Assembly: GCA_938021455.1 (NCBI GenBank)
Contig: CALIGP010000322.1
Coordinates: 1-41,080 of the forward strand
DNA from: an uncultured Lewinella sp.
GTDB taxonomy: Bacteria; Bacteroidota; Bacteroidia; Chitinophagales; Saprospiraceae
DNA length: 41,080 nt
Direction of reading: 5' to 3'
Shown in pieces: positions 1 through 10,758 of this stretch. Numbering within the stretch: position 1 is the stretch's first letter; the number at the start of each line of letters is the position of its first letter. The notes under the pieces are model-generated. The model ran no database searches. It worked only from the letters and a program-made list of their open reading frames with translations, and had not been told where the DNA came from. A program made the position numbers and the translations under genes.

Positions 1-3000
1 GGCCGCGCAACGTCGGCACCTTGATGGTCGTCTTCTTCAGGCTGCCCAGGGCTGGGCGGATCGTAGCGATGCCGTAGCCCGGTGTCTTCGGCTGAATCCC
101 CCACCGCTGGCGGGGGATGATGTTGGCCGGTACCGCGCCCCAGGCGTGGTTCCAATCCAGGTTGGGCTTATACTTGAAGCCCCAGGCTTCCAGTGTCACC
201 GTTGAGCCTTCCCGGATCATATTGTACCAGTTGCGATCACCGACGGTATCGGCCATCATTTGCAGACCGTACTCATCCATGCCCGATGCGTAGATGGCTT
301 CCATCAGGTACTGAGCACCGTATACGGAGCAGGCCATGCCCCGACTCTTGATGTACTCGCCGACGGATTTTTTGTAGTCATCGGGCACCAGGCCAAAGGC
401 CAGCGGGAACATGTTGGCGTGGATGGAGCTGTGATCCGTCCCTTCCCCGTCTACGTAATAACCCTTTTTGCGGTCCAGCATGGTGTTGTTGACGGCGCGT
501 TTGACGCGGAGCGCGCGCAGCTCGAAGTCGAGTGCATCGTCCGTTTTACCCAGCACGCGGGCGAACTCAGCCATGATGCGCATATTGCCGTAAAACATCG
601 CGTTGATTACGGTATTATTGGGCATGAAGACGAAGCCGTCCCGCTCACCGGTCACTTCCGGGTTGCCCTGCCAGTTGGCGGAGGGCCAGTCGACGATGTC
701 GCGCAGCTTGTCTTTCCGCTCGCCGAAGCCTAGTTTTTTCATGAATTCTGGCGTCACGCGGGTGGAGCTCACCATGTCGTCTTCGCCCTGGAGTTCCACC
801 AGGGTTTTGTGCTTCAGCTCGTCGTAGTACTCCGCAATGAGTTCGGTGTTGCCGGTGTACATATAGTCAGCGTGGAACATCAGCGCTACGTGCAGCTGCC
901 ACTCCGTTGGCCAGGTCGGGTATTCCATGAAGTACTCGATGGTGCGGCGGCCAATGGCGTATTCTCGGTCGGTGGCGTAGTGGCTGAGTTGCTGCAGGTA
1001 AGCATCGGCTTCGTAGGGGATGCGTTCGCGGTCACCGTCTACGTAGAGGCCGCAAAAAGAGGTTGCCTTCATGCTGTAGCGACACAGCTCCCAGATTTGG
1101 TTAAGGATGTCATTGTCGGAGGTGAAGTAGCTCTCGTCGTCGTCCCAGTAGGTGTAGTACATGAGCTGGGTAAAATCACTGCTCTTCAACTCCCCCTTTG
1201 CACCTGCGACCTCGCAATATTTAAACGGCATCAGTACCGGAATACTGTCGGGTAGCTGCACCGCCAGGGGCTTCGTGTTGCGGGCATCGGGCACGAGGGG
1301 AAGCGTGTACGTATGCGTCCCCTTCATCACCGGAAGCTCAACTTCCTGTGCGCGGATGTGGCCGCCCGGCTCCATATCGATCTTGCCGTCCTTCAGCTTT
1401 TCCCCGACGCGGATGGTCAGCGAGCCTTTGCGTTTCGCCGTGTAGGTCAACTCCATGTTGGAGTAGCCGTGCCTGCCAAAATCGGCCAACCAGACGTCGC
1501 CGCGCCGTTCAAGCTTTACAGGCTTGACCCGGTCCATCTGAATGATGTTCTCGGTACTCAGGTACTTGCCGCCAACGTCTCCTTTGGCGCCAGCCCCGTC
1601 GCTGGAAAGGGCGATGTAGTTGTCGGTTTCCGTATCCACGCCCCGAAATTGCTGCGGCTCGGAGTAGCGAGACAGGCGGTTGACGTCGTCCCAGATGCGG
1701 ACCTTCCAGAAATAGGTCTTGTTTACGTTGAGCGCGGGGCCCTGGTATTCATTACCAAAGTTCTGGCTGTTGTTGACCTTTTGACTGTCCCAAATATCTC
1801 CGTGATTTGCATCAATATTGGCACGGGAAGAAGCGACCAGTACTTGATAGGCCGCCTGGAATTCTGCGCCCGTTGGCACCACCCAGCCGAACTCCGGCGC
1901 GGGGTCCCGCAGTACGACGGTGGCGGGTTCACGGATGTATTCGATGGAAAGATCCGTCGGGGCCGCCGAGAAATCATCGCTGTATTGCGCAATCAACTGG
2001 TCGCATTTTTTACGTAGCCCCATCAGTGTTTTTGCGTAGGCGGGGTTGGTGGCCAGGTTGTTGACTTCTTGTGGATCTTCACCCAGGTGGTAAAGCTCTT
2101 CGGCCCGCTGATCGTCGACGTAGCGGAAGTATTTCCAGTCTTTGGTGCGGACGCCTTCGCTGGGGGGGATTTTGTCGAAGTTCCAAATGTGCTCGATCAG
2201 GACGGTGTCCCGATCGGTGAGTTCTTTACTTGTGCCATTCACTACTGACAGTAGGCTCTGGCCCTGATAAGAGGCTGGTTTTTTGGCGCCGGCGAGGTCC
2301 AAAATAGTGGCGGGTACGTCAATGTTCAGCGCAAGCTGGTCGCTATCAATGTGCTTCTTCCCGCGCGGGTCCATCAAGATGAGGGGGACGCGGACGGAGT
2401 TGTCATACATCAGCCATTTACCGGCCAGCTGGCGTTCACCGAGGAAGTAGCCGTTGTCACCCATCAGGATGATGACGGTATTGTCCGCCACGCCCTGCCG
2501 TTCGAGTTCTTTGCGCAGTTTGCCGATCTCCAGGTCGATACCGGAGAGCATCCGGTAGTACCCCTTCACGCTGTGTTGATATTTCTCGGGCGTGTCGTAG
2601 CGCCAGGTCCAGCGGAGGCGGTTGAAGCCATCGCGGACGGGTTTTGGCAACAGGTCGAAGTATTTTTGGGCGCCGAGCGCAGGTGCAGGGATGGTAGTAG
2701 AAGCAAGGAGAGGGGCCGTGGTCTCTTGCCAGAAATACTGGTCTTCTGCCGGGTCGTGTGCGTGTGGCGCACTAAAGCAGAGCTGGAGGGCAAAGGGCTT
2801 TTCTTTTCCTGCGTTTTCTTTGATGAAATCAAGGCCTTGTTGGCCGGTGTAGCGCGTTAGGTGGACGGTGTCTCCGTCGATTGTTTTGTGAAAGTAGCCG
2901 CGCTTGTCTTTAAAGGTGTTATTGCGGTCGTAACCGTCGTATTCGTCGAATAGGTCGGCTTGTTTTTGGTAGCGAATACCATACTTACCATAAAAGCCGG

Positions 3001-3364
3001 TGTGGTAGCCAGCATCGCGTAGCACCTTGGGGTAAGCCTGGTCCATATATTCATCCCGGATATCACCCGTCTGAAAATTAAAGCGGTGTGTTCGTTCGTA
3101 TACACCCGACAGCAGGCTGGCCCGGCTGGCCGCACAAATTGGCGTAGTGACCATGGCGTGGTTGAAATAAGTTCCAGCCTCCGCTAATGCGTCCATCTCT
3201 GGCGTATGGATGAGCTCGTTTCCAGCGTAGCCGATGGCGTCAAAACGCTGATCATCAGTTAATATAAAAATGATGTTTGGGCGATCGTTCGACTGTGCAC
3301 TTAACCCCTGAAAAAGGAAGAAAGACAAAAGACAGACGACTAGTTTGGCGGATGTAGTTTGCAT
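1..3364 (-). CDS. Bimodular S1-family sulfatase fused to GH78 alpha-L-rhamnosidase, secreted (3' end truncated by window edge)
   Basis: My translation from ATG at 3364 (minus): [64 protein letters not shown]...[15 protein letters not shown] (CxASR formylglycine motif, Cys codon 3134-3136). It continues in frame to ...[39 protein letters not shown]...[15 protein letters not shown], typical of GH78. No in-frame stop seen. Confidence 0.88.
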   Translation of the reverse strand, partial: MQTTSAKLVVCLLSFFLFQGLSAQSNDRPNIIFILTDDQRFDAIGYAGNELIHTPEMDALAEAGTYFNHAMVTTPICAASRASLLSGVYERTHRFNFQTGDIRDEYMDQAYPKVLRDAGYHTGFYGKYGIRYQKQADLFDEYDGYDRNNTFKDKRGYFHKTIDGDTVHLTRYTGQQGLDFIKENAGKEKPFALQLCFSAPHAHDPAEDQYFWQETTAPLLASTTIPAPALGAQKYFDLLPKPVRDGFNRLRWTWRYDTPEKYQHSVKGYYRMLSGIDLEIGKLRKELERQGVADNTVIILMGDNGYFLGERQLAGKWLMYDNSVRVPLILMDPRGKKHIDSDQLALNIDVPATILDLAGAKKPASYQGQSLLSVVNGTSKELTDRDTVLIEHIWNFDKIPPSEGVRTKDWKYFRYVDDQRAEELYHLGEDPQEVNNLATNPAYAKTLMGLRKKCDQLIAQYSDDFSAAPTDLSIEYIREPATVVLRDPAPEFGWVVPTGAEFQAAYQVLVASSRANIDANHGDIWDSQKVNNSQNFGNEYQGPALNVNKTYFWKVRIWDDVNRLSRYSEPQQFRGVDTETDNYIALSSDGAGAKGDVGGKYLSTENIIQMDRVKPVKLERRGDVWLADFGRHGYSNMELTYTAKRKGSLTIRVGEKLKDGKIDMEPGGHIRAQEVELPVMKGTHTYTLPLVPDARNTKPLAVQLPDSIPVLMPFKYCEVAGAKGELKSSDFTQLMYYTYWDDDESYFTSDNDILNQIWELCRYSMKATSFCGLYVDGDRERIPYEADAYLQQLSHYATDREYAIGRRTIEYFMEYPTWPTEWQLHVALMFHADYMYTGNTELIAEYYDELKHKTLVELQGEDDMVSSTRVTPEFMKKLGFGERKDKLRDIVDWPSANWQGNPEVTGERDGFVFMPNNTVINAMFYGNMRIMAEFARVLGKTDDALDFELRALRVKRAVNNTMLDRKKGYYVDGEGTDHSSIHANMFPLAFGLVPDDYKKSVGEYIKSRGMACSVYGAQYLMEAIYASGMDEYGLQMMADTVGDRNWYNMIREGSTVTLEAWGFKYKPNLDWNHAWGAVPANIIPRQRWGIQPKTPGYGIATIRPALGSLKKTTIKVPTLRG
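1200..1208 (-). repeat. Dispersed CGCAGGTGC-core repeat copy
   Basis: Reverse strand CGCAGGTGCAAAGGGGGAGTTGAAGAGCAG. Confidence 0.6.
2678..2686 (+). repeat. Dispersed CGCAGGTGC-core repeat copy
   Basis: CGCAGGTGCAGGGATGGTAGTAGAAGCAAGGAG. Confidence 0.65.
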
Positions 3365-3640
3365 GAATGATCTTTAATTGCCGTTGGTTAGGAAAAGGAA
3401 TAAAGTAATACGGTAGGAGAGAAGATAAAAAAGCAGGGGGCAACATCCGAAAACGGCGACCAAACGATGGACAGTAGATTTCGGGTTGCCCCCTGATCAG
3501 ATGCGGAATCTAAAATTCGGCACCTATGAAAAACTTAATCGATCAAACAAAAAATAATAGTTCTATAGGGAGGATAACGAGTATTGCAGGTACTACCAGG
3601 AATATTGTTTCCTCTTTATTATTCAGTTGTGAAGTAAGGC

Positions 3641-4294
3641 TTAATATGGCCGGTTTCGGACATAATCCCGGACGTGGTGCCCGACACCGTTATTGAAAAT
3701 ATAGTTGTGGTTGCGTACTTGGGTGCCACGAGCGTTACCCGGTAATGCATCCGCACGGTTAACATTCATCCGGAAACGCTCGTCCCGGTTAAACGATATG
3801 ATGCCTTCTTCGCCAGGTATCAATGTTTGGAACAGGTAGTCGGTAAGCAGTACCGGTAATGCCTCGGCTCCCTGGTCTACATAGTCATCTACAATGTGGT
3901 AGCGAAGGATGGTCCGTAAACGGTCAATACCCGCGTCGTCAAGTTCCGCCAATGAACCAACCCGAAGCAACGCGAAAATTTCTCCTCCTGCGGTAAAGGC
4001 TTGGTTTTGGAGCATCAAAAAGGTACGACGGTCGCCGGAGTTACTGTATTCACTTTCCAACCCAGTAAGCGCGATTGCCTCAAGAAATAGGTCGAAATTA
4101 TTATTATTGACGGCGGAAACGGCGGCATCACTTCTCATCCATTCTAGTACGGTCTGGTCTTCAAAGGTGACCAATTCACCGAGTTCTGATTCGAATTCGA
4201 ATTTTGGTTGTACCGGTAGGTCACAGCTGGTCACCATGAATAATAGGAGGGCGAGCGCTGACAACCCCCGGAATATGGCAAATGTATTTTGCAT
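3641..4294 (-). CDS. Fasciclin-domain-like lipoprotein
   Basis: Lipobox-type signal peptide (LLLFMVTSCDLP); fasciclin-like LRTILRYHIVDDYV and terminal hydrophobic repeat pattern. Confidence 0.65.
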   Translation of the reverse strand: MQNTFAIFRGLSALALLLFMVTSCDLPVQPKFEFESELGELVTFEDQTVLEWMRSDAAVSAVNNNNFDLFLEAIALTGLESEYSNSGDRRTFLMLQNQAFTAGGEIFALLRVGSLAELDDAGIDRLRTILRYHIVDDYVDQGAEALPVLLTDYLFQTLIPGEEGIISFNRDERFRMNVNRADALPGNARGTQVRNHNYIFNNGVGHHVRDYVRNRPY

Positions 4295-4333
4295 GATAAT
4301 TTAATTTAGAAGAAAAGAAACGGGTGGCGTTGG

Positions 4334-5803
4334 CTAGTAGCCGGGGTTTTGGGTCAGCTGATCGTTGTCGATCAGGTGCTCTTCAAAAATGGGGAAGATG
4401 AGCCGTTCGTTAGGAACCTGAACGATGGTATCAAGTGCTAATTGAACTTTATCCGTCATGCGAAGGTCCCACCAACGATCACCTTCGGCGAAGAGCTCCA
4501 ACTGGCGCTCATCCAGGATGAAATTTTCGCGAGTATCGGTATCACTACCAAGTTCCTCAGCGGTAACGAGCGGTAATTCTCTAGCGGTACGAATCTGGTT
4601 AACCAGGTCGAGGGCCGCATCAGCGTTGTTTAATCGGTTCTCAGCTAATGCCTTCAGCAAGAGAATGCCAGAGTAGCGGTAGACCGATATGTTGGTATCA
4701 TCATCGTTGGGGGAGAAATTAATCTTAGTATACTTAGCTACGCGTGCTTCTCCGATGGCGCGGTCTTCGCGGCTTTCATAGTAACGGTAGTCTCCGATCA
4801 GCGTGTCCGGACCGACAATCACCATTGGCGGCTCAAAGTCAGGGTATTTCTGGCGCCAGAGTGAATCCACAGTAGGGAAACGCTCGATCCACTTGTTTTC
4901 TACCTGTGTAGAGATGAAAAATGAGGGGACCCCGGCAAAGAATAGTTCATAGTTTCCAGAGGCACGGGTTCCATCTTCCAGTAAGTCGTAGCGAATGCTG
5001 AAGATGAGTTCGGGGCCTTCCTGAAACTGACCTAGGTCACGGTCATTCAGGAAAAGCTTAGTCCAGGCATCACGGTTGGTGACCAAGGAGTATTCATTCA
5101 GAGCCATCAGTTTTTCTATCGCTTCGTTGGCTTTCTGATAATCCTTTAGCCACATGTAAACGTGGGCCTGAAATGCAAAAATACTAGCCCTGGTAAACCT
5201 AAACTCTCCTGATGGTACGGTAACCAACTCTTCTGCACGTAGCATATCGGGTATGATCACCTCGTTCATGATGGTCTGCCCGTCGGTTTGTGGGCGCAGG
5301 AGGTCTTGGTCGAGGCCGGAAACAGCATCGGTGTAAAGCGGCACTCCACCCCAAACCCGGACAGCATCGAAATAGGCATAAGCGCGCAGAGCGTGAGCTT
5401 GCCCCAGTAAGTCACCGTCAAATCCAGAGATTTGAGGTATCCGTTCGATGGCCAGGTTAGCCCGGCCAATCATCGAGTACAGATCGTTCCAACGCAAGGT
5501 GTTGGTGTTACCCGGAGTAATATTGTTTTCTATGATTTCCAGATAAGCACCGCTTACACGGTCACTGGCAATATGATTGTCGCTGCGGAATTCTCCCCAG
5601 AGGTAATGCTTGAGACGATAGGTTTTCTGCATGGCGTCGTAAGCGGCGGCTACGCCACCTTCAGCGTCGCTATTTGTCGTCCAAAATTGTTCGTCACTAA
5701 CCTGACTGAAGGGCTCCTCGTTTAAGAAGTCATCACAGGAAGAAAAGGCAAAAGGTATAATCAGGAAGGCAAGTGCCATAGGCACTTTATGTATAAATTT
5801 CAT
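4334..5803 (-). CDS. SusD/RagB-family outer-membrane nutrient-binding lipoprotein
   Basis: Lipobox FAFSSCDDFLNEEPFSQVSDEQFWTT; YAYFDAVRVWGGVPL; C-terminal ILDERQLELFAEGDRWWDLRM. Confidence 0.95.
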   Translation of the reverse strand: MKFIHKVPMALAFLIIPFAFSSCDDFLNEEPFSQVSDEQFWTTNSDAEGGVAAAYDAMQKTYRLKHYLWGEFRSDNHIASDRVSGAYLEIIENNITPGNTNTLRWNDLYSMIGRANLAIERIPQISGFDGDLLGQAHALRAYAYFDAVRVWGGVPLYTDAVSGLDQDLLRPQTDGQTIMNEVIIPDMLRAEELVTVPSGEFRFTRASIFAFQAHVYMWLKDYQKANEAIEKLMALNEYSLVTNRDAWTKLFLNDRDLGQFQEGPELIFSIRYDLLEDGTRASGNYELFFAGVPSFFISTQVENKWIERFPTVDSLWRQKYPDFEPPMVIVGPDTLIGDYRYYESREDRAIGEARVAKYTKINFSPNDDDTNISVYRYSGILLLKALAENRLNNADAALDLVNQIRTARELPLVTAEELGSDTDTRENFILDERQLELFAEGDRWWDLRMTDKVQLALDTIVQVPNERLIFPIFEEHLIDNDQLTQNPGY

Positions 5804-5848
5804 TGTTTTCTTATTCTCGTTAATGGAAATGGGATACGATAACGGTTC

Positions 5849-8800
5849 TCAGAAACGTGCCTGAATACCGAAGATGTACTCCGTCTTGCTTGGGTAGCGG
5901 AGGTCATCGAAGCCCGGTTGTAGGGGGTTGCCACGTGTACCGAGTTCGGGGTTGAAACCCACGTATTCCGTCCAGGTGATTGGGTTGTTAACCGCTAGAT
6001 TAACCCGTACGCTCTTCAGCCAATTCAGGTTGCCAATGAGCGATTTGGGCAGGCGGTAACCAAGCCGAATACTACGCAGCTTGACGAAGTCTCCCGAGCT
6101 AATCATCTGAGAGCTGGGATTGAGGCGGTTATGAGGGCGGCGGCGATCGAGGCTGGGCCATTCGGTAACATCACCTTGTTGCGTCCAGGCACCCAGGAGG
6201 CGCTCGGGGCTTGGGGTACGACCGAAGGTCGCATCAAAGTTTCGGCGTTGGTCGTAGCGACGGTAAATGTCGTTGCCAAAGTTGTAATCGAAGAGGACGG
6301 AAAGAGATAGCCCTGAGTAAGTGAATTCGTTGAAGAAGCCACCGAACACATCGGCATAACCATTTCCTACGATTTGGCGGTCTGCGGTATTGATGGTGAA
6401 GTTGCCATCAATATCTTCCCAAATGATGTCACCACCACGCAACAAGGTGTTTCCAGCGCGTAGTTGTTCTACTTCACCAGTGTAGGTTGAGCCGTTGAGG
6501 CTGTAGTCAACGAAGGCTCCATCGCCGTCGAAATTAGGGGTCAGACGATCACCATTAGGGGTGAAAGCGTTAGATTCATCATAGGCGAAAACGCCCTGGT
6601 TGACGTAACCGAAGAAATTGCCAAGCGGCTGTCCTTCCTGGATAATGAAATTACCGCTCTGGAAGCCATCTTCATCCGCCAGTTCAAGTACTTCGTTCTT
6701 ATTGGTGGCGATGTTGAAGCTGGTAAACCATTTGAATTTGCCGGTATTAATCGGTGTGCCACTGAGCGTCAGTTCTACACCACGGTTCTCTACCGAACCA
6801 ATATTTCTGGTAACCCCGGTAAAACCGGTTTCTTCAGGAAGCGGTACACTGTAAAGGAGGTCATCTGTTGTCTTGCGGTAAACGTCTAAAGTTATACCTG
6901 CACGACCTTCGAGGAATTCCAGGTCAACACCGTAGTTAAGCTGCTCCGTTGACTCCCAACCCAGGTTAGGGTTGGCCAGTTGTGTTGGAGCAACTCCATT
7001 CACACCGTTGTAAATAAACCCAGGGCTATAAAGTAGCTGTGCGTCGTAGTTGCCAATCCGTTCGTTGCCCGTGATGGCGTAGCCCACACGCACCTTAAAG
7101 TCTGATATTGTACTGCGTAATTTATCCCAGAAAGGCTCTCCGGAGATACGCCAGCCAGCGGATACCGACGGGAAGTTTCCGTAGCGGTTGTCAGCACCAA
7201 AACGGGAAGAACCATCGCGACGAATGGTACCCGCAAGAAGGTAGCGGCCAGCAAAATTGTAGCTGAGGCGGCCGTAGAAAGAGGCAAGTGCATGCCCTTG
7301 CCGGGTAGTAATCGTACTTGCGGTATTTAGTTCGGCAACGTTATTGAAGGTCTCGATCAGGTCCGACGCGAAGGAAGTCGCCCGAATCTCTGAAAACTCG
7401 ATGTTCCATTTTTGAATCTGGGTACCCGCGAGCGCCGTTAAGTTGTGCTTACCAAATGACTTCTTATAAGTCAGGTAGTTTTCCTGCTGGATATCGTGAT
7501 CCAGGTACTGGCGCTCCCGGCCAGTAGCGGGGTTACCTGGGCGCTGTACGATTATCGGGTCAAATTCGTTATTTTTCCGGAGTCGGAAATTGAGACCCAC
7601 CGTTGACCGTATGGTTAAATCTGGTGTGATCTTGAATTCAACGAAGTTGAAAAGGTTTGTGCGGAAGTTTCGGTTGTCCCGGCGGGTTTCCAATGCTTCA
7701 GCAAGTGGGTTTTGCCGGCCAAAGGTCTCGGGGAATAAATCACCATTGAAGTCACGAACGGGCAGGTAGGCAGGCCGTTCCGCAAGCTGGCGAAATACGG
7801 AGCTCTCGTTAAGTCCACTCTGGGTCTCATAGGAAGCATTCAGCCTCGTACCTGCGCTGAATTTTTTGCCGAGATCAAAGTCGACCCTAAGGTTAGTATT
7901 GTAACGCTTGTAGAAACTGTTGAAAACAATACCCTGCTCATCGAGGTAGCCAGTGTTCCAGTAGAACCTCGTCTTGCCGCTACCGCCACTCAGCGCCAGG
8001 TTGGTCTGGTTGCGAACGGCTGTTTGGGTGAGCAGGTCCTGGATATCAACCTCCTGCTGAAAGCGAAGGCTAAGAGAGTCGGCGCTCGTCGTCACGGGAG
8101 CACCGCCGTTACGGCCGGTCTCATGCAACTGCCGCTGCCGCGTGTTGGAGACCGGGATCAACCGGTACATGTTGCCGACGGTAGTGTTGTGGGTAACCTC
8201 AACCGAAACGCCAGTATCAGATCCCCTTTTAGTGGTGATGATGACTACGCCGTTGGCAGATTTGGAACCGTATATGGCCGCTGAAGCACCATCTTTCAGG
8301 ACTTCAATCGAAGCAATACTATTGGGGTCCAGGTTGTCAATGTTATCAAGTTGCTGGCCATCTACAACGTAGAGCGGATTCACACCACCAGATAAAGTAG
8401 ACGTACCTCGAATACGGATGTCAGATCCTGCTCCCGGGCCACCACCACCGGTGATCTGAACACCAGACAGGCGACCCTGAATAGCGTCGAATGCACTGAC
8501 CGGAGTGTTTTGGGCAATGTCTTCTGTCTTAATGGAGGCAATCGAACCCAGTACGTCACGCTTCCGTTCCGTTCCGTAACCGATTACGACTACCTCGTCC
8601 AGCAATTCAGCGTCACTCTCCATGGTCACATTGATGATGGTTTGGTTTCCTACTTCAACTTCCTGGGTAGCGTAGCCAGTGTAAGAAAACCGAACGCTCT
8701 GCTCTCCATTTGGCGATAAGGTAAATGAGTAGTTGCCATCAAGGTCAGATACGACACCACTGGTCGTCCCTACCTGGACGATGCTGACACCAATCAGTGT

Positions 8801-8959
8801 TTCTCCTTCCGTAGAGGTAACCGTACCCGAAATAGATTTTTGACCAAAGAGTGAACCCGTTAATAAGCACAAAAGACCTAAAAAGGCAAAGCTGTACTTT
8901 CGACTGCTTAGTGATCGCCGGCTTCTATTCGCCGACTGTTTTTTTGAATGATTTTGCAT
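5849..8959 (-). CDS. SusC/RagA-family TonB-linked outer-membrane protein
   Basis: Carboxypeptidase-like domain (ISGTVTSTEGETLIGVSIVQVG), plug motif DEVVVIGYGTERKRDVLGSIASI, SIEVLKDGASAAIYGSKSANGVVIITTKRG, C-terminal beta-barrel. Confidence 0.96.
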   Translation of the reverse strand: MQNHSKKQSANRSRRSLSSRKYSFAFLGLLCLLTGSLFGQKSISGTVTSTEGETLIGVSIVQVGTTSGVVSDLDGNYSFTLSPNGEQSVRFSYTGYATQEVEVGNQTIINVTMESDAELLDEVVVIGYGTERKRDVLGSIASIKTEDIAQNTPVSAFDAIQGRLSGVQITGGGGPGAGSDIRIRGTSTLSGGVNPLYVVDGQQLDNIDNLDPNSIASIEVLKDGASAAIYGSKSANGVVIITTKRGSDTGVSVEVTHNTTVGNMYRLIPVSNTRQRQLHETGRNGGAPVTTSADSLSLRFQQEVDIQDLLTQTAVRNQTNLALSGGSGKTRFYWNTGYLDEQGIVFNSFYKRYNTNLRVDFDLGKKFSAGTRLNASYETQSGLNESSVFRQLAERPAYLPVRDFNGDLFPETFGRQNPLAEALETRRDNRNFRTNLFNFVEFKITPDLTIRSTVGLNFRLRKNNEFDPIIVQRPGNPATGRERQYLDHDIQQENYLTYKKSFGKHNLTALAGTQIQKWNIEFSEIRATSFASDLIETFNNVAELNTASTITTRQGHALASFYGRLSYNFAGRYLLAGTIRRDGSSRFGADNRYGNFPSVSAGWRISGEPFWDKLRSTISDFKVRVGYAITGNERIGNYDAQLLYSPGFIYNGVNGVAPTQLANPNLGWESTEQLNYGVDLEFLEGRAGITLDVYRKTTDDLLYSVPLPEETGFTGVTRNIGSVENRGVELTLSGTPINTGKFKWFTSFNIATNKNEVLELADEDGFQSGNFIIQEGQPLGNFFGYVNQGVFAYDESNAFTPNGDRLTPNFDGDGAFVDYSLNGSTYTGEVEQLRAGNTLLRGGDIIWEDIDGNFTINTADRQIVGNGYADVFGGFFNEFTYSGLSLSVLFDYNFGNDIYRRYDQRRNFDATFGRTPSPERLLGAWTQQGDVTEWPSLDRRRPHNRLNPSSQMISSGDFVKLRSIRLGYRLPKSLIGNLNWLKSVRVNLAVNNPITWTEYVGFNPELGTRGNPLQPGFDDLRYPSKTEYIFGIQARF

Positions 8960-9264
8960 GAATTATACTATTGAGTGAATGGACTAAGACTTCAAGATTG
9001 ATGGGTGAATTCAATACCTGAAACTCTTCTGTGTCATTCAAACAAAGAAGTAAAATGAAAAAAAACTATCCTGTACTGTACTGGAAACCGGCATAGAACC
9101 TTCATTTTCTGCCTTTCAAAGACAACTAAAGTGAATTTTATGTGTCAAGGGGACGCAAAATTGAGTTTTTTTGAAAAAAGTGTTTAAACACATGTTCGCG
9201 ATGCTTAGACGATTATTTTCCAATAATTCTACCGGTTTGAGTACCTCCGATTACCTTTACGAGT

Positions 9265-10179
9265 ATGAGTATCGAACGAGTTAAAATATCTCCTTCAGGC
9301 CCTTCACTATCAAGGCTGGTAGCCGGTACCATGACTTGGGGGGAATGGGGAGTAGACTACTCCGCCAGTAAGATGGCTGAGCTTATTGGACATTGCCTCG
9401 ATCTTGGTATAACGACTTTCGACCATGCGGATATTTATGGGCATTACTCAACCGAGGAAACTTTCGGTGAAGCCCTTAACCAACTCGGCACCAGCGTCCG
9501 CGCCCAAATGCAATTGGTAACGAAATGCGGCATTAACCTGAAGACCCACCGTCGGCCGGATATCCGGGTGAAGAGTTACGACAGTAGCCGCGAGCACATC
9601 ATTGCTTCTACGGAACGGAGTCTGAAGAACTTGCAGACAGACTATATCGACTTGCTGCTCATTCACCGGCCTGATCCGCTCATGCAACCCGCAGAAGTTG
9701 CGGAAGCCTTCCAGCAACTGAAAGAAACAGGGAAGGTTCGTCACTTTGGGGTGAGCAATTTTACCCCCAGCCAGTTTGAGCTATTGGCGGATTGTACTTC
9801 ACTGGTAACCAATCAAGTAGAGTGTAATCCGCTTCACGTCGATTGCCTCTTTGATGGCACTTTTGATCAGTTACTAACAGCGGATATCCGGCCCATGATC
9901 TGGAGTCCAATTGGTGGAGCGAAATACTTTAACGGAGAAGGTACCACGGTCTTGCGCTTGCGGGATGCCGTCCAAACGCTCTCGGCTAAGTACGATAATG
10001 TTGGGGAAGATGTTGTTCTTCTCGCCTGGCTACTTCAGCATCCGGTTGGCTGTCATCCTGTTCTGGGGACGACCAAACCCGAACGCTTACAAAAGGCCAA
10101 ACTTGCGCTGGAATTAAAATTAGACCGCCAGGATTGGTTTACTATTCTGGAAGCAGGCCGTGGTCATGAAGTGGCGTAA
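9265..10179 (+). CDS. Aldo/keto reductase family oxidoreductase
   Basis: TTFDHADIYGHYSTEETFGEAL, SLKNLQTDYIDLLLIHRPDPL, HFGVSNFTPSQFELL. Confidence 0.93.
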   Translation: MSIERVKISPSGPSLSRLVAGTMTWGEWGVDYSASKMAELIGHCLDLGITTFDHADIYGHYSTEETFGEALNQLGTSVRAQMQLVTKCGINLKTHRRPDIRVKSYDSSREHIIASTERSLKNLQTDYIDLLLIHRPDPLMQPAEVAEAFQQLKETGKVRHFGVSNFTPSQFELLADCTSLVTNQVECNPLHVDCLFDGTFDQLLTADIRPMIWSPIGGAKYFNGEGTTVLRLRDAVQTLSAKYDNVGEDVVLLAWLLQHPVGCHPVLGTTKPERLQKAKLALELKLDRQDWFTILEAGRGHEVA

Positions 10180-10202
10180 TTCGTAAAATTAATCTATCCA
10201 TT

Positions 10203-10715
10203 ATGCTCCTGATTCCTGTTCGTGGTCACACCCCAACTTATGGGGAGGACTGCTTTATTGCTGAAAATGCTACCCTGATTGGAGAACTGACGATGGGAGA
10301 TAACTGCTCGGTCTGGTTCACCGCCGTCATTCGTGCCGACGTGAACGCCATCACCATCGGTGATCGGGTCAACATTCAGGATGGTGCTTGTATCCACTGC
10401 ACCTACGAGCGGGCGGCGACAACGATCGGTAATGACGTTAGTATCGGTCATCGCGCTATTGTGCACGGCTGTGTTATACATGATTCCGTATTAATCGGAA
10501 TGGGGGCCATTGTGATGGATGATGCCGTAGTAGAATCTAACGTTATCATTGGCGCTGGCGCGGTCGTTCCTGCCGGGATGCGTTGTGAGGCGAATTCTGT
10601 CTACGCTGGCGTACCGGCCAAAAAGATCAAAGACCTTGCCCCGGAGCAGCGGGCGGATACAATTGAGCGGATTGCAGGGGCTTATTTGAAGTATGCTGGT
10701 TGGTTTATAAAGTAG
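10203..10715 (+). CDS. Gamma-carbonic anhydrase family / left-handed beta-helix hexapeptide-repeat protein
   Basis: Hexapeptide repeats: IGELTMGDNCSVWFTAVIRADVNAITIGDRVNIQDGACIH...VSIGHRAIVHGCVIHDSVLIGMGAIVMDDAVV. Confidence 0.92.
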   Translation: MLLIPVRGHTPTYGEDCFIAENATLIGELTMGDNCSVWFTAVIRADVNAITIGDRVNIQDGACIHCTYERAATTIGNDVSIGHRAIVHGCVIHDSVLIGMGAIVMDDAVVESNVIIGAGAVVPAGMRCEANSVYAGVPAKKIKDLAPEQRADTIERIAGAYLKYAGWFIK

Positions 10716-10758
10716 TCGGCTCTTCTATTGTATTTTGAAATAAACTTATGTTCTGCAA

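Noticed and set aside
260-2860. Plus-strand ORFs (260-733, 809-1255, 1313-2017, 2351-2860) in the ORF track
   Set aside because: Antisense to the long sulfatase-GH78 ORF, which has clear family motifs in every segment; the plus-strand products look like low-complexity shadow ORFs.
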